Assembly (NCBI RefSeq): GCF_032598905.1
Contig: NZ_CP122458.1
Coordinates: 1,798,001-1,862,000 of the forward strand
Reading direction: 5' to 3'
DNA from: Streptomyces sp. 11x1
Lineage (GTDB): Bacteria > Actinomycetota > Actinomycetes > Streptomycetales > Streptomycetaceae
Length of the DNA: 64,000 nt
Below the pieces are notes generated by a model that was not told the DNA's origin, ran no database searches, and saw only the letters and a program-made list of their open reading frames with translations. Each line of letters starts with the position of its first letter. Within the stretch, counting starts at the first letter, position 1. The position numbers and the translations under genes were made by a program. This document shows positions 50,380 to 57,904 of the stretch, one piece after another.

Positions 50380-51045
50380 TCAGGAACGGCTGCCTGGCGG
50401 AAGAACTCCGGCATCATGCGCCAGGATCGCCGCCTGAACCCGGTTGGTGCAGCCAAGGACGGAGAGGATGCGACTGACGTGAGACTTGGCGGTGCCTTCA
50501 CTCATCAGCAGCGCCTTGGCGATCTCAGCGTTCGAGCAGCCCTCACGCAGCAGGCACAGCACGTCGCGCTCGCGGTCGGTCAGAGCCGCGACACGGCGCC
50601 GCGCATCGTCGGCCTGGCTCACGTCGCGGTTGACGTGGCGATCGATCAACTGCTGGGTGACCCGGGGCGACAGGACGGGCTCACCGGCGGCCGCCACCCG
50701 GACAGCCCTGATCAGGTCGTCGGGCGGGGTGTCCTTGAGCAGAAACCCCGCAGCGCCGCAGCGCAGCGCCCGGGTGACGTACTCTTCCTCACCGAAGGTG
50801 GTCAGCATGACCACGCTCGTCCGCGGCGCCACCGTTCTTATCTCGACGGCCGCGGCCAGCCCGTCGACGCCAGGCATGCGAATGTCCAGCAGCGCGACGT
50901 CAACGAGGTGCTTGCGAGCGAGCTCGACGGCGCCGGCACCGTTGTCCGCCTCGGCCACGATCTCGATGTCATCGGCGACGTCGAGCACGAACCGGATCCC
51001 GGCGCGGATCAACGCCTCGTCGTCGGCCAACAGCACCCGAATCAC
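50380..51045 (-). CDS. NarL/FixJ-family response regulator
   Basis: The 221-residue protein has a receiver domain with the acidic pair in VLLADDEALIRAG, the phospho-acceptor Asp in VALLDIRMPGVDG, Thr in VVMLTTFGEEEYV and Lys in GFLLKDTPPDDLI. A LuxR-type HTH follows (LTDRERDVLCLLREGCSNAE, LLMSEGTAKSHVSRIL). GTG at 51045 is chosen because it is directly before IRVLLADDE. It is convergent with the histidine kinase, with a broken small gene between; in this family the pair usually sits in one operon. Confidence 0.92.
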   Translation of the reverse strand: MIRVLLADDEALIRAGIRFVLDVADDIEIVAEADNGAGAVELARKHLVDVALLDIRMPGVDGLAAAVEIRTVAPRTSVVMLTTFGEEEYVTRALRCGAAGFLLKDTPPDDLIRAVRVAAAGEPVLSPRVTQQLIDRHVNRDVSQADDARRRVAALTDRERDVLCLLREGCSNAEIAKALLMSEGTAKSHVSRILSVLGCTNRVQAAILAHDAGVLPPGSRS

Positions 51046-51440
51046 CCTGCCACCCCCCTCAGTCAGCCGCGACGTCCCCGACGGCCGACGCGCGAGCCGA
51101 CTCCGGTCAGAACGCGGCGAGTGCCGCAGGCGTTGGCACCCAATTATCGACGGACGGCATGGCGACGCACACCGAACGGCAAAGTGCGGCACTTCAGGCT
51201 GGTCTGACGGCAATTTCCCCGCCTCCGGCTCACGGTCGGCCCGGGTGGCTGATGTCGAGTCGGTCACCCGGAACGTGATGATTGCCCCCGGAGCGGCGTG
51301 CGGCCGCCGGTGGTGGCCGAACCGGCGGAATCGGCGGCTGGTGGAGATGACTGCACGGATGACCGACGCGGCGAAGACGGTGCTGAAGCAGTGGCGAACC
51401 ACGGTCTCGCTGTCGGGGAGCGTGAGGGCTTCCGCCGCCC
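51046..51440. other. Region without an intact gene, upstream of the response regulator
   Basis: These ~395 bp include the promoter of the response regulator. They lack consistent codon bias and no coding segment could be assigned. They are probably decayed sequence continuing into the monooxygenase remnant. Confidence 0.4.
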
Positions 51441-51829
51441 TCAGGACCGAAAGATGCCGACCGTTTCGGCCACTGCCGCGCGGACGAGTTCGGCCGCGGG
51501 CAGGTCTGCCCACCGGCTGGTGTCGGCGAATACCTGCCGGTCACTGGGCACTTCGCCGACGGCACCACGGCGCAGCACGACGTGTTGGTCGGCGTCGACG
51601 GCATCGACTCACTGGCCCGACGCACGCTGTGGGGCCCCAAGCAGGAGCATCGGCTGCACATCTTCGGCGGATTCACCATCACAGGGCGACGCCGAGCACA
51701 CCCGACCTCGCCGTACGCCGCCTGCGGAGCCGGTATGTCCACCGAGGACGGCTGCTTCCTCGGCCGCGCGCTGCGCGGCGTCGACCTCACTGCCCCACAG
51801 CACACCTCACAAAGCTACGAGGACCAGGT
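51441..51829 (+). pseudogene. Remnant of a FAD-dependent monooxygenase gene
   Basis: The plus frame reads ADEFGRGQVCPPAGVGEYLP, VTGHFADGTTAQHDVLVGVD and GIDSLARRTLWGP, then EHRLHIFGGFTI, joined directly to AHPTSPYAACGAGMSTEDG and CFLGRALRGVDL. The DVLVGVDGIDSLARR and (D)AAHPTSPYAACGA motifs belong to PHBH-like flavin monooxygenases. The N-terminal FAD-binding region is missing, and the segment between FGGFT and HPTSPY is deleted. Coordinates are approximate. Confidence 0.65.
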
Positions 51830-51846
51830 GAGCGCCGTCGCCCGGA

Positions 51847-51880
51847 AGGCGGGCGGCCGGGCATGCCCGGCCGCCCGCCT
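51847..51880. terminator. Terminator after the peptidase gene
   Basis: GGCGGGCGGCCGGG and CCCGGCCGCCCGCC form a perfect 14-bp stem around CATG, extended by one A-T pair. It lies a few bases beyond the peptidase stop. Confidence 0.8.
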
Positions 51881-51883
51881 CGG

Positions 51884-53929
51884 TCAGTTGCCGGGGACGC
51901 GCTGTGCGGTGTGCGGTGCCCGCACGCCGTCCAGGACCCTGGCCTCGGGTGCGGTGGAGGTGCCGCCCGAGGTGGCGCGGGTGAACGCGGCGGCGCCGCC
52001 GAGGAGCGGGACGCGAACCGACGTACGGGCCAGGTCCAGGGTGAGCGTCGGGGTGGTGGACGGCGGTTCGATGAGGTTCTTGTCCGTGCCCGCGACGATC
52101 AGGGCCAGGCGGTGCCCCTTGGGGACGACGTGGTCGGTGGCCGCGAGGTCGAGCGTGATGGTGTAAGCCTTGCCCGGGGTGAGCGGGACCCCCTTGCGGT
52201 CGGAGGCGTGGTTGCCGAGGTCGGCCCACCCGCGGCTGAACACGGTGTAGTCGACGGACCTCTTCTTCGCCCGCGTTGCCTTGAAGCACGCGCTGTCCCG
52301 CTTGGTGCTGCTGCCCCAACAGGTGCGGTTGGTGAGGGTGGTGATGCCCTCGGCCTTGTCGGCGTGGTCCCGGATGGTGTCGGGGCCGAGGTCGACGAGG
52401 ACGGCGGACAGATGGGCCGTCGACGTGGTCGGGGTGGCGGTGACGGTGACCTTGGAGGAGCCGGACAGACGTAGGTCGCTGGTGAGCGGCTTCGTCAGGA
52501 AGCCGGCCTTCTCGGGCGTCGTGCTGCCGATCCGCGCCGCCCAGTCGGTTTCGCCGCGCGCGCGGTTGTCGGTGAACGTCTCGGTGCCGGTGCTCTTGTT
52601 CAGGCCGAGGGTCCCCACGCCCGGCCGACTGCCGATGGCCGGGTGAAGGGTGGTGGTGTGCGTGTCGCGCGACGGCCACACGTTCGAGGTGACCCACTGG
52701 TCGGGGTGCCGCTCGATGTCGGCCATGGGCTCACGGTCGATGCCGTTGTCGTAGCCGAGGAGTTCGTGGTCGAACCAGCGGTGCAGGGCATGGACCCAGT
52801 CGGCGCGCCGGAAGTCGAAGGGGTCGACGTGACCGGTCTGGGAAAGCCAGATCTTGCGCTCGACGCCGTTCTTCGCGAGGGCGTCCCACCACTGCCCGAA
52901 ATGCTTGGCGCGGACGTTGAGGTCTTGCATCCCGTGCACGAGAAACACGCTCGCGCGTACCTTCGCCGCGTCCTTGACGTAGTCGCGCTCAGTCCACAGG
53001 GGCGTCCTGTCACCGCTGCGCGGGGCCCCGTCGACGAGCTTGCGCTCCATGGCCGCACAGCGCCTGGAGGCGTCGTCGCTCTGCACTGCGAAGGACAGCC
53101 AGTCGGGGCCGAACTCCGAAAACGGGGCACCCTTGGCGAAGTAGTAGTCGTACCAGGAGGAGATCGCGCTGATCGGAACGATCGTCTTCAGGCCCTTGAC
53201 GCCGGTGGCGGCGACGCCGTTGGCTATGGTGCCGTCCCAGCTCTTGCCGATCATGCCCGTGCGGCCGTTGGTCCAGGTCGCCTTGACGGCGGTGCCGCCG
53301 CGCCGGCTGGTGTAGGCCCTGGCGCGGCCGTTCAACCAGTCGACGACGGCCTTCGCGGACCGGATGTCGCTGCGGCCGCCGACATCGACGCAGCCGTCGG
53401 AGCGGTTGGTGCCGGCGAGGTCGACGCCGACGAAGGCGTAGCCGCGGGGAACGAAGTAGTTGTCGTAGAACAGCGGCATCCGGCCGACGCGACCGCGCGT
53501 GTCGTACGTCTTCTTCTGGCTCTCGTTGCCGCGCCCGCAGCAGGAGTAGTACGGGCTGGCGTCCATGATGACGGGGACCTTGCGGCCCAGCCGGGCGGGT
53601 TCGCGGGGCCGGACGATGTCGGCGGCGACGCGGTCGTTCCTGCCGTCGCCATCGCCGTCGAGGCCGGTGTCCACCCAGACGGACTCACGGACGGCATGGG
53701 CGTAGGAGTAGACCGGTCGGCTCTCCTTCGGGGCGGGGGCGGCCCGGGCCGCCGCCGGGGTGAGGAAGGTGGCCAGCAGGGCGGCCACGGAGGCGGTCGC
53801 GTACGTTCTGTAGATCGTGAAGCGCGTGCGTTTCCCCGTACGCGGAGGCGGCCCAACGACCGCGGGCACGGGCACGATGATCGCGTGCCATGGAGGTGGC
53901 GTTTCGTGCGAGAACTCTGTCTGAGTCAT
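51884..53929 (-). CDS. Secreted S15-type X-Pro dipeptidyl-peptidase/CocE-like hydrolase
   Basis: The 681-residue protein has an unusually long N-terminus: ~38 residues before a signal helix (TYATASVAALLATFLTP, ending AARAAP). The alpha/beta hydrolase domain follows with the nucleophile in IGKSWDGTIANG, the Asp in LVHGMQDLNV and the His in SQTGHVDPF. A C-terminal jelly roll (~460-681) is as in PepX/CocE enzymes. They cut X-Pro dipeptides or acyl esters outside the cell. The first 15 residues (MTQTEFSHETPPPWH) come from the duplicated leader shared with 47261; the original start may have been closer to the signal helix. Confidence 0.9.
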   Translation of the reverse strand: MTQTEFSHETPPPWHAIIVPVPAVVGPPPRTGKRTRFTIYRTYATASVAALLATFLTPAAARAAPAPKESRPVYSYAHAVRESVWVDTGLDGDGDGRNDRVAADIVRPREPARLGRKVPVIMDASPYYSCCGRGNESQKKTYDTRGRVGRMPLFYDNYFVPRGYAFVGVDLAGTNRSDGCVDVGGRSDIRSAKAVVDWLNGRARAYTSRRGGTAVKATWTNGRTGMIGKSWDGTIANGVAATGVKGLKTIVPISAISSWYDYYFAKGAPFSEFGPDWLSFAVQSDDASRRCAAMERKLVDGAPRSGDRTPLWTERDYVKDAAKVRASVFLVHGMQDLNVRAKHFGQWWDALAKNGVERKIWLSQTGHVDPFDFRRADWVHALHRWFDHELLGYDNGIDREPMADIERHPDQWVTSNVWPSRDTHTTTLHPAIGSRPGVGTLGLNKSTGTETFTDNRARGETDWAARIGSTTPEKAGFLTKPLTSDLRLSGSSKVTVTATPTTSTAHLSAVLVDLGPDTIRDHADKAEGITTLTNRTCWGSSTKRDSACFKATRAKKRSVDYTVFSRGWADLGNHASDRKGVPLTPGKAYTITLDLAATDHVVPKGHRLALIVAGTDKNLIEPPSTTPTLTLDLARTSVRVPLLGGAAAFTRATSGGTSTAPEARVLDGVRAPHTAQRVPGN

Positions 53930-54049
53930 GCGCACAACGTCGCCGGTCCGGACGCCTGGACGCGTCTGCCAAGCTTCCGCACCACCCCCGCCGAACGGCA
54001 GAGGACGCCGAGCCGATCGACCATCACCGGGAGCGGCTCCGGTGTCGCG
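53884..54049 (-). promoter_or_regulatory. Duplicated leader, copy B, running into the peptidase gene
   Basis: This is the inverted partner of 47141-47306 (about 86% identity by hand). It contains the ATG at 53929 and ~120 bp upstream. ACCGGCGACGTTG just before the start and the CGCACGAAACGCCACCTCC block within the coding part are conserved. Confidence 0.8.
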
Positions 54050-54355
54050 GCGGGAACCGAGATGCGCCTGCGTCGTGTCCCTGCAACTCTCCGTCCCGGC
54101 CGCGTTCTGCTTGAGGATCAGGGGGTCTGTCAAACGATTTGCAGTCCCGCGGAACCACGAACGCGTTCCGGGATCAGGGCCACGAGGACTGAACTTTTTC
54201 CTTTCGTCCGACAACGGCGACGGTGCGTCCTGAGGCACGCGCCACCGGTTCCGCGCGCCGCCGGTCCGCGCCCCGGAGGTCCGTGACCCGGCTCCCCCGT
54301 GTCGGTGCCGGGTGTTCGGGTACGCGGGGGCCACCAACCGATCTGGAGGGGAGTC
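53930..54355. other. Divergent region upstream of the peptidase and the DUF2795 gene
   Basis: Apart from leader copy B, this 426-bp gap includes a CGGAAC/GTTCCG inverted repeat (54148-54168), an AT-richer patch (54125-54145), the AGTTCAGT motif on the minus strand (54188-54195), and a stress-type promoter for the downstream gene. No ORF was supported. Confidence 0.5.
54299..54323 (+). promoter_or_regulatory. Stress-sigma-type promoter before the DUF2795 gene
   Basis: GTGT and GGGTAC with 15 bp between them match the SigB-type consensus GNNT-N14-16-GGGTAC exactly. The expected start of transcription is ~54331, with GGAGGGG at 54345 and ATG at 54356. Confidence 0.6.
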
Positions 54356-54838
54356 ATGCAGCGAGGCAGCGACCGGATGAGCGCCCACCGCGACGACGAG
54401 ATGAAGCACGAACTGCAGGGATTGCTCCGATCTGGGCATCCCACCCGGACGGAGGAGTGGAACGACCCCGAGCCCTACGCAGAGGACGATCCGGAGGTGG
54501 CGCACGGGCCGGTGACGCCGAGCCGGGCGCCCGCGCGGGTGGAGGCGCTGCGGCTGGACCTGGCCCGGGTCCTGGGCCGTACGTCGTTCCCGGCGGGCCC
54601 CGCCGAGCTGATCCGGGTCCTGCGGGACCGGCACGCCCCGGACGGGCTGGTCGCGCCCCTGGAGCGACTGCCGCGGAAGGCCCGCTACGACTCGGTCCAC
54701 CAACTCGCTGAGGCGGTGGTCCAGGTCCAGGACGAGAGCGGTGGGACCGGGGGAGCCGGAGCGGCCGGAGAAGCGAGGGGTGGGGCCGCGCGGCCCCCGG
54801 CGGAGGCCACGGAATCCACACACGACGGGGACACATAG
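54356..54838 (+). CDS. DUF2795 domain protein
   Basis: The 160-residue protein has an acidic N-terminal half (RTEEWNDPEPYAEDDPEVAH) and, at ~80-128, the DUF2795 helix bundle (FPAGPAELIRVLRDRHAPD, LVAPLERLPRKARYDSVHQL). The tail is Gly/Ala-rich (SGGTGGAGAAGEARGG). DUF2795 proteins are small, abundant and of unknown role in actinobacteria. GGAGGGG precedes the ATG at 54356. It is first in a plus-strand run that includes CBS, decarboxylase-like, PfpI and catalase genes, and a stress-type promoter is in front. Confidence 0.85.
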   Translation: MQRGSDRMSAHRDDEMKHELQGLLRSGHPTRTEEWNDPEPYAEDDPEVAHGPVTPSRAPARVEALRLDLARVLGRTSFPAGPAELIRVLRDRHAPDGLVAPLERLPRKARYDSVHQLAEAVVQVQDESGGTGGAGAAGEARGGAARPPAEATESTHDGDT

Positions 54839-54925
54839 GGCCCCTCCTCGCGGGTACTGCGGGCAAGGTCACGCCGATGCGGGCGCGACCCCGGTCGAGA
54901 CGGAGCGGCGAGAGGCCCGGAGACC

Positions 54926-55576
54926 ATGGCCGAGTTCGTGAGGGAAGTCATGACGCCAGGTGTGGCGACGGTCCGCCCGGACGCCTCCCTCGTGGAGGCT
55001 GCGCAGCTGATGCGCGCCCAGAACATCGGGGACGTGCTCGTCGCGGCCGACGGACACGTGATCGGGGTTCTGAAGGACCGCGACATCACCCTGCGGGCCG
55101 TCGCCGACGGGGCCGACCCGCTGACAGTGAGCGCCCAGGCCGTCTGCACCCCGAACCCGGTCGTGATCGGCCCGGACGACGCGGTGTCCGCCGCCGTCGC
55201 GCGGATGCGCGACCACGCGATACGCCGACTGCCCGTCATGGAGGGCGGACACCCGGTGGGCATGGTCAGCCTCGGCGACCTGGCCGTCTCCCAGGACCCG
55301 GGCTCGACGCTCGCCCACATCAGCCGGGCATCCCCCGAACCATGGCCACGGACCGACCGAACCGCCGGGACCAGCCCGGGAGCGGACCGGTTATTCGCCA
55401 CCGACTCAGGAACGGACCGGCTCTCCGGCGCCGACCCAGGGGCGGACCGGCTCTCCGGCGCCGACCGAGGTCCGGACCAGATCTGCGGGGCCGACCCGCG
55501 GACGGCCTCGGGCTCGGGATCCGGTTCCGAAACAAACCCGGGCTCCGGCGTCGGCCCGGGGCCGGTCCCGGCCTGA
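54926..55576 (+). CDS. CBS-domain protein with repetitive C-terminal tail
   Basis: The 216-residue protein has a tandem CBS pair (residues ~7-125; VMTPGVATVRPDASLVEAA, NIGDVLVAADGHVIGVLKDR, AVSAAVARMRDHAIRRLPV), a module that usually senses adenine nucleotides. After ~125 the sequence is low-complexity, with repeats around ADRLSGADPGADRLSGADRG and a SGSGSGSE stretch, encoded by near-identical ~27-bp DNA copies at 55410-55470. The tail is probably unstructured. Stand-alone CBS proteins in Streptomyces are linked to stress. It is in the run that ends with katE. Confidence 0.87.
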   Translation: MAEFVREVMTPGVATVRPDASLVEAAQLMRAQNIGDVLVAADGHVIGVLKDRDITLRAVADGADPLTVSAQAVCTPNPVVIGPDDAVSAAVARMRDHAIRRLPVMEGGHPVGMVSLGDLAVSQDPGSTLAHISRASPEPWPRTDRTAGTSPGADRLFATDSGTDRLSGADPGADRLSGADRGPDQICGADPRTASGSGSGSETNPGSGVGPGPVPA

Positions 55577-55755
55577 CCGGGCGGCTCGCCTCCGACGGAC
55601 CGTGGCGGCGCGCCCCGCCCACCGACACCAGCCAGCCGGCTGAACCGCCGCCGACGCACACCACCAACGCCGACCCCGTCCCGACATCCCCAGCCCCGAC
55701 CCCAAGCGCGCCCCCGGCCCCCACCCCGCATCGGACAGCCACCGGCACGGAGACC

Positions 55756-57252
55756 ATGGACGACGACAGCGTGACCACCGATCAGCGGCCCGACCACTCC
55801 CGTACCCCCGTCCTGGAGGCCCTGGAGCGCTACCGGCGCGCCGACCGCCGGCCTTTCTCACCGCCCGGCCACAAGGGTGGCGTGGGCGTGGACGCGCGGG
55901 TCGCCCTGACGCTCGGTCCCGATGTGATCGCCTCGGACGTGCTCGCCCTGAACGGCCTGGACGACCGGCGGATGTCCGGCCGGGTCCTGGAGCGGGCCGA
56001 GGAGCTGATGGCGCACGCCGTCGACGCGGACCGGGCCTACTTCTCGGCCTGCGGCAGTTCCCTGCCGGTGAAGGCGTCGATGCTGGCGGTCGCCGGGCCG
56101 GGCGAGAAGCTGCTGGTCGCGCACAACGCCCACAAGTCCGTGATCGCGGGCGTGATCCTGGCCGGCATCGAACCGGTGTGGGTGCGCCCGCGCTGGGACG
56201 CCGAGCACCGGCTGTCGCATCCGCCGGGCCCCGAGCAGGTCACCGAGGCCTTCGAGCGGGCGCCCGACGCGAAAGGCATGCTGCTGGTCACACCCACGGC
56301 GTACGGCACCTGCGCGGACATCGCCGCCGTCGCGGAGGTCTGCCACGCGCGCGGCCGCCCGCTGACCGTCGACGAGGCGTGGGGCGCCCATCTGCCGTTC
56401 CACGAGGCCCTGCCGAGCTGGGCCATGGACGCGGGCGCCGACCTGTGTGTGACGTCGGTGCACCAGATGGGGGCGGGCCTGGAGCAGGGCTCGGTGTTCC
56501 ATCTGCGGGGCGACCTGGTCGATCCGGCGGTGCTCAGGCTCCGCGGCGGCCTGCTCAACACCACCAGTCCGTCGGTCCTGATGTGGGCGGCGCTGGACGG
56601 GTGGCGGCGGCAGTTGGTGGAGCGCGGCCATGAACTCCTGGACCGGGCGCTGAGGTTGGCGACCCGGCTGCGTACCGAGGTGGCCGCGCTGCCCGGACTC
56701 GTCCCGCTGGCCGACGCCGAACTCGCCGGTCCCGACCGGGCGTTCGCGTACGACCCGCTGATGGTCGTGATCGACGTCTCCGGCCTCGGTACGAGCGGGT
56801 ACGCGGCCGTCGAGTGGCTGCGCGAGCACCACCGGGTGGATCTCGGGCTCGGCGACCACCGACGTGTCGTGGCCCAACTCACCCACGCCGACACGGAGGA
56901 GAGCTGCGCGGCGCTCCTCGACGCCCTCACGGACCTCGTGAAGCGTCGCGAGTCGCTGCCGCCGCGGCCGGACGTACGGCTGCCCGAGCCGGAGGAGCTG
57001 GAGCTGGAGAGCGTGCTGCTCCCCCGCGACGCCTTCTTCGGGCCGGTGGACCAGGTGCCGCCGGCGGAGGCCGTGGGCCGGGTGGCGGCGGAGCCCGCCA
57101 GCCCCTATCCGCCCGGAGTGCCGGTGATCTGTCCGGGCGAGCGGATCAACCGGGCGGTCGTGGAGTACCTCGGGTCGGGCGTGGAGCACGGCATGTACGT
57201 ACCCGATCCGTCGGACCCGGAGCTGCGCGCCCTGCGGGTGGTGGCCCGATGA
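55756..57252 (+). CDS. Orn/Lys/Arg decarboxylase-fold protein with Gln at the catalytic lysine
   Basis: The 498-residue protein matches fold-type I Orn/Lys/Arg decarboxylases: FSPPGHKGGVGVD, AYFSACGSSLPVKASML, VAHNAHKSVIAGVILAG, MLLVTPTAYGTCADI, VDEAWGAHLPFH, then a C-terminal domain (VPVICPGERINRAVVEYL). The usual SxHK that holds PLP reads SVHQMGAGLEQGS (CAG instead of AAG). With Gln it could bind PLP only non-covalently, so activity is doubtful, unless the base is a read error. The ATG at 55756 is chosen from homologous length. The PfpI and catalase genes follow. Confidence 0.83.
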   Translation: MDDDSVTTDQRPDHSRTPVLEALERYRRADRRPFSPPGHKGGVGVDARVALTLGPDVIASDVLALNGLDDRRMSGRVLERAEELMAHAVDADRAYFSACGSSLPVKASMLAVAGPGEKLLVAHNAHKSVIAGVILAGIEPVWVRPRWDAEHRLSHPPGPEQVTEAFERAPDAKGMLLVTPTAYGTCADIAAVAEVCHARGRPLTVDEAWGAHLPFHEALPSWAMDAGADLCVTSVHQMGAGLEQGSVFHLRGDLVDPAVLRLRGGLLNTTSPSVLMWAALDGWRRQLVERGHELLDRALRLATRLRTEVAALPGLVPLADAELAGPDRAFAYDPLMVVIDVSGLGTSGYAAVEWLREHHRVDLGLGDHRRVVAQLTHADTEESCAALLDALTDLVKRRESLPPRPDVRLPEPEELELESVLLPRDAFFGPVDQVPPAEAVGRVAAEPASPYPPGVPVICPGERINRAVVEYLGSGVEHGMYVPDPSDPELRALRVVAR

Positions 57253-57361
57253 CCGCCGGCGGACCGGGCACGGCGCACAGCCCGGAACAAGGCACGCAAC
57301 AAGGCCTGGAACAACGCACGGAACAACACGGGGAAAGGCAAGGAGAGGAGACCGAGCAGCC

Positions 57362-57904
57362 ATGCGTATCGCATTCCTGACAGCCCCCGAGGGTGTCGAG
57401 CAGATCGAGCTGACCGAGCCATGGCAGGCGGCGGAGAACGCCGGTCACGAACCCGTCCTGGTGTCGACGAAGCCCGGTCGTATTCAGGCCTTCGACCATC
57501 TCGACAAGGCGGACACGTTCGCCGTGGACGCCGTGGTGGGCGAGGCGCCGCCCGAGTCGTTCGACGCGCTGGTCCTGCCCGGCGGGGTGGCCAACCCCGA
57601 CTTCCTGCGTATGGACGACAAGGCCGTGTCGTTCACCCGGTCGTTCTTCGAGCGGGGCCGTCCGGTCGCGGCGATCTGTCACGCGCCGTGGACGCTGGTG
57701 GAGGCGGACGTGGTGCGCGGCCGGGTCCTGACGTCGTGGCCGAGTCTGCGCACGGACATCCGCAACGCGGGCGGCACCTGGGTGGACGAGCAGGTGCGGA
57801 TCTGCGACCACGGCCCCAACAAGCTCGTGACCAGCCGCAAACCGGACGACCTCAAGGCGTTCTGTGAGGCGTTCCTCGACGTGTTCTCCCAGGAGGCCGC
57901 CTGA
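57362..57904 (+). CDS. DJ-1/PfpI-family protein
   Basis: The 180-residue protein has the flavodoxin-like fold of PfpI (MRIAFLTAPEGVEQIELTEP, FDALVLPGGVANPDFL), the nucleophile elbow with Cys-His in VAAICHAPWTLVEADVV, and SWPSLRTDIRNAGGTWVDE as in the intracellular protease/deglycase group. Members act as glyoxalases, deglycases or chaperones. Its stop overlaps the katE start by one base (TGATG), so both are translated together. The partner catalase carries a DJ-1-like domain itself at the C-terminus. Confidence 0.92.
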   Translation: MRIAFLTAPEGVEQIELTEPWQAAENAGHEPVLVSTKPGRIQAFDHLDKADTFAVDAVVGEAPPESFDALVLPGGVANPDFLRMDDKAVSFTRSFFERGRPVAAICHAPWTLVEADVVRGRVLTSWPSLRTDIRNAGGTWVDEQVRICDHGPNKLVTSRKPDDLKAFCEAFLDVFSQEAA

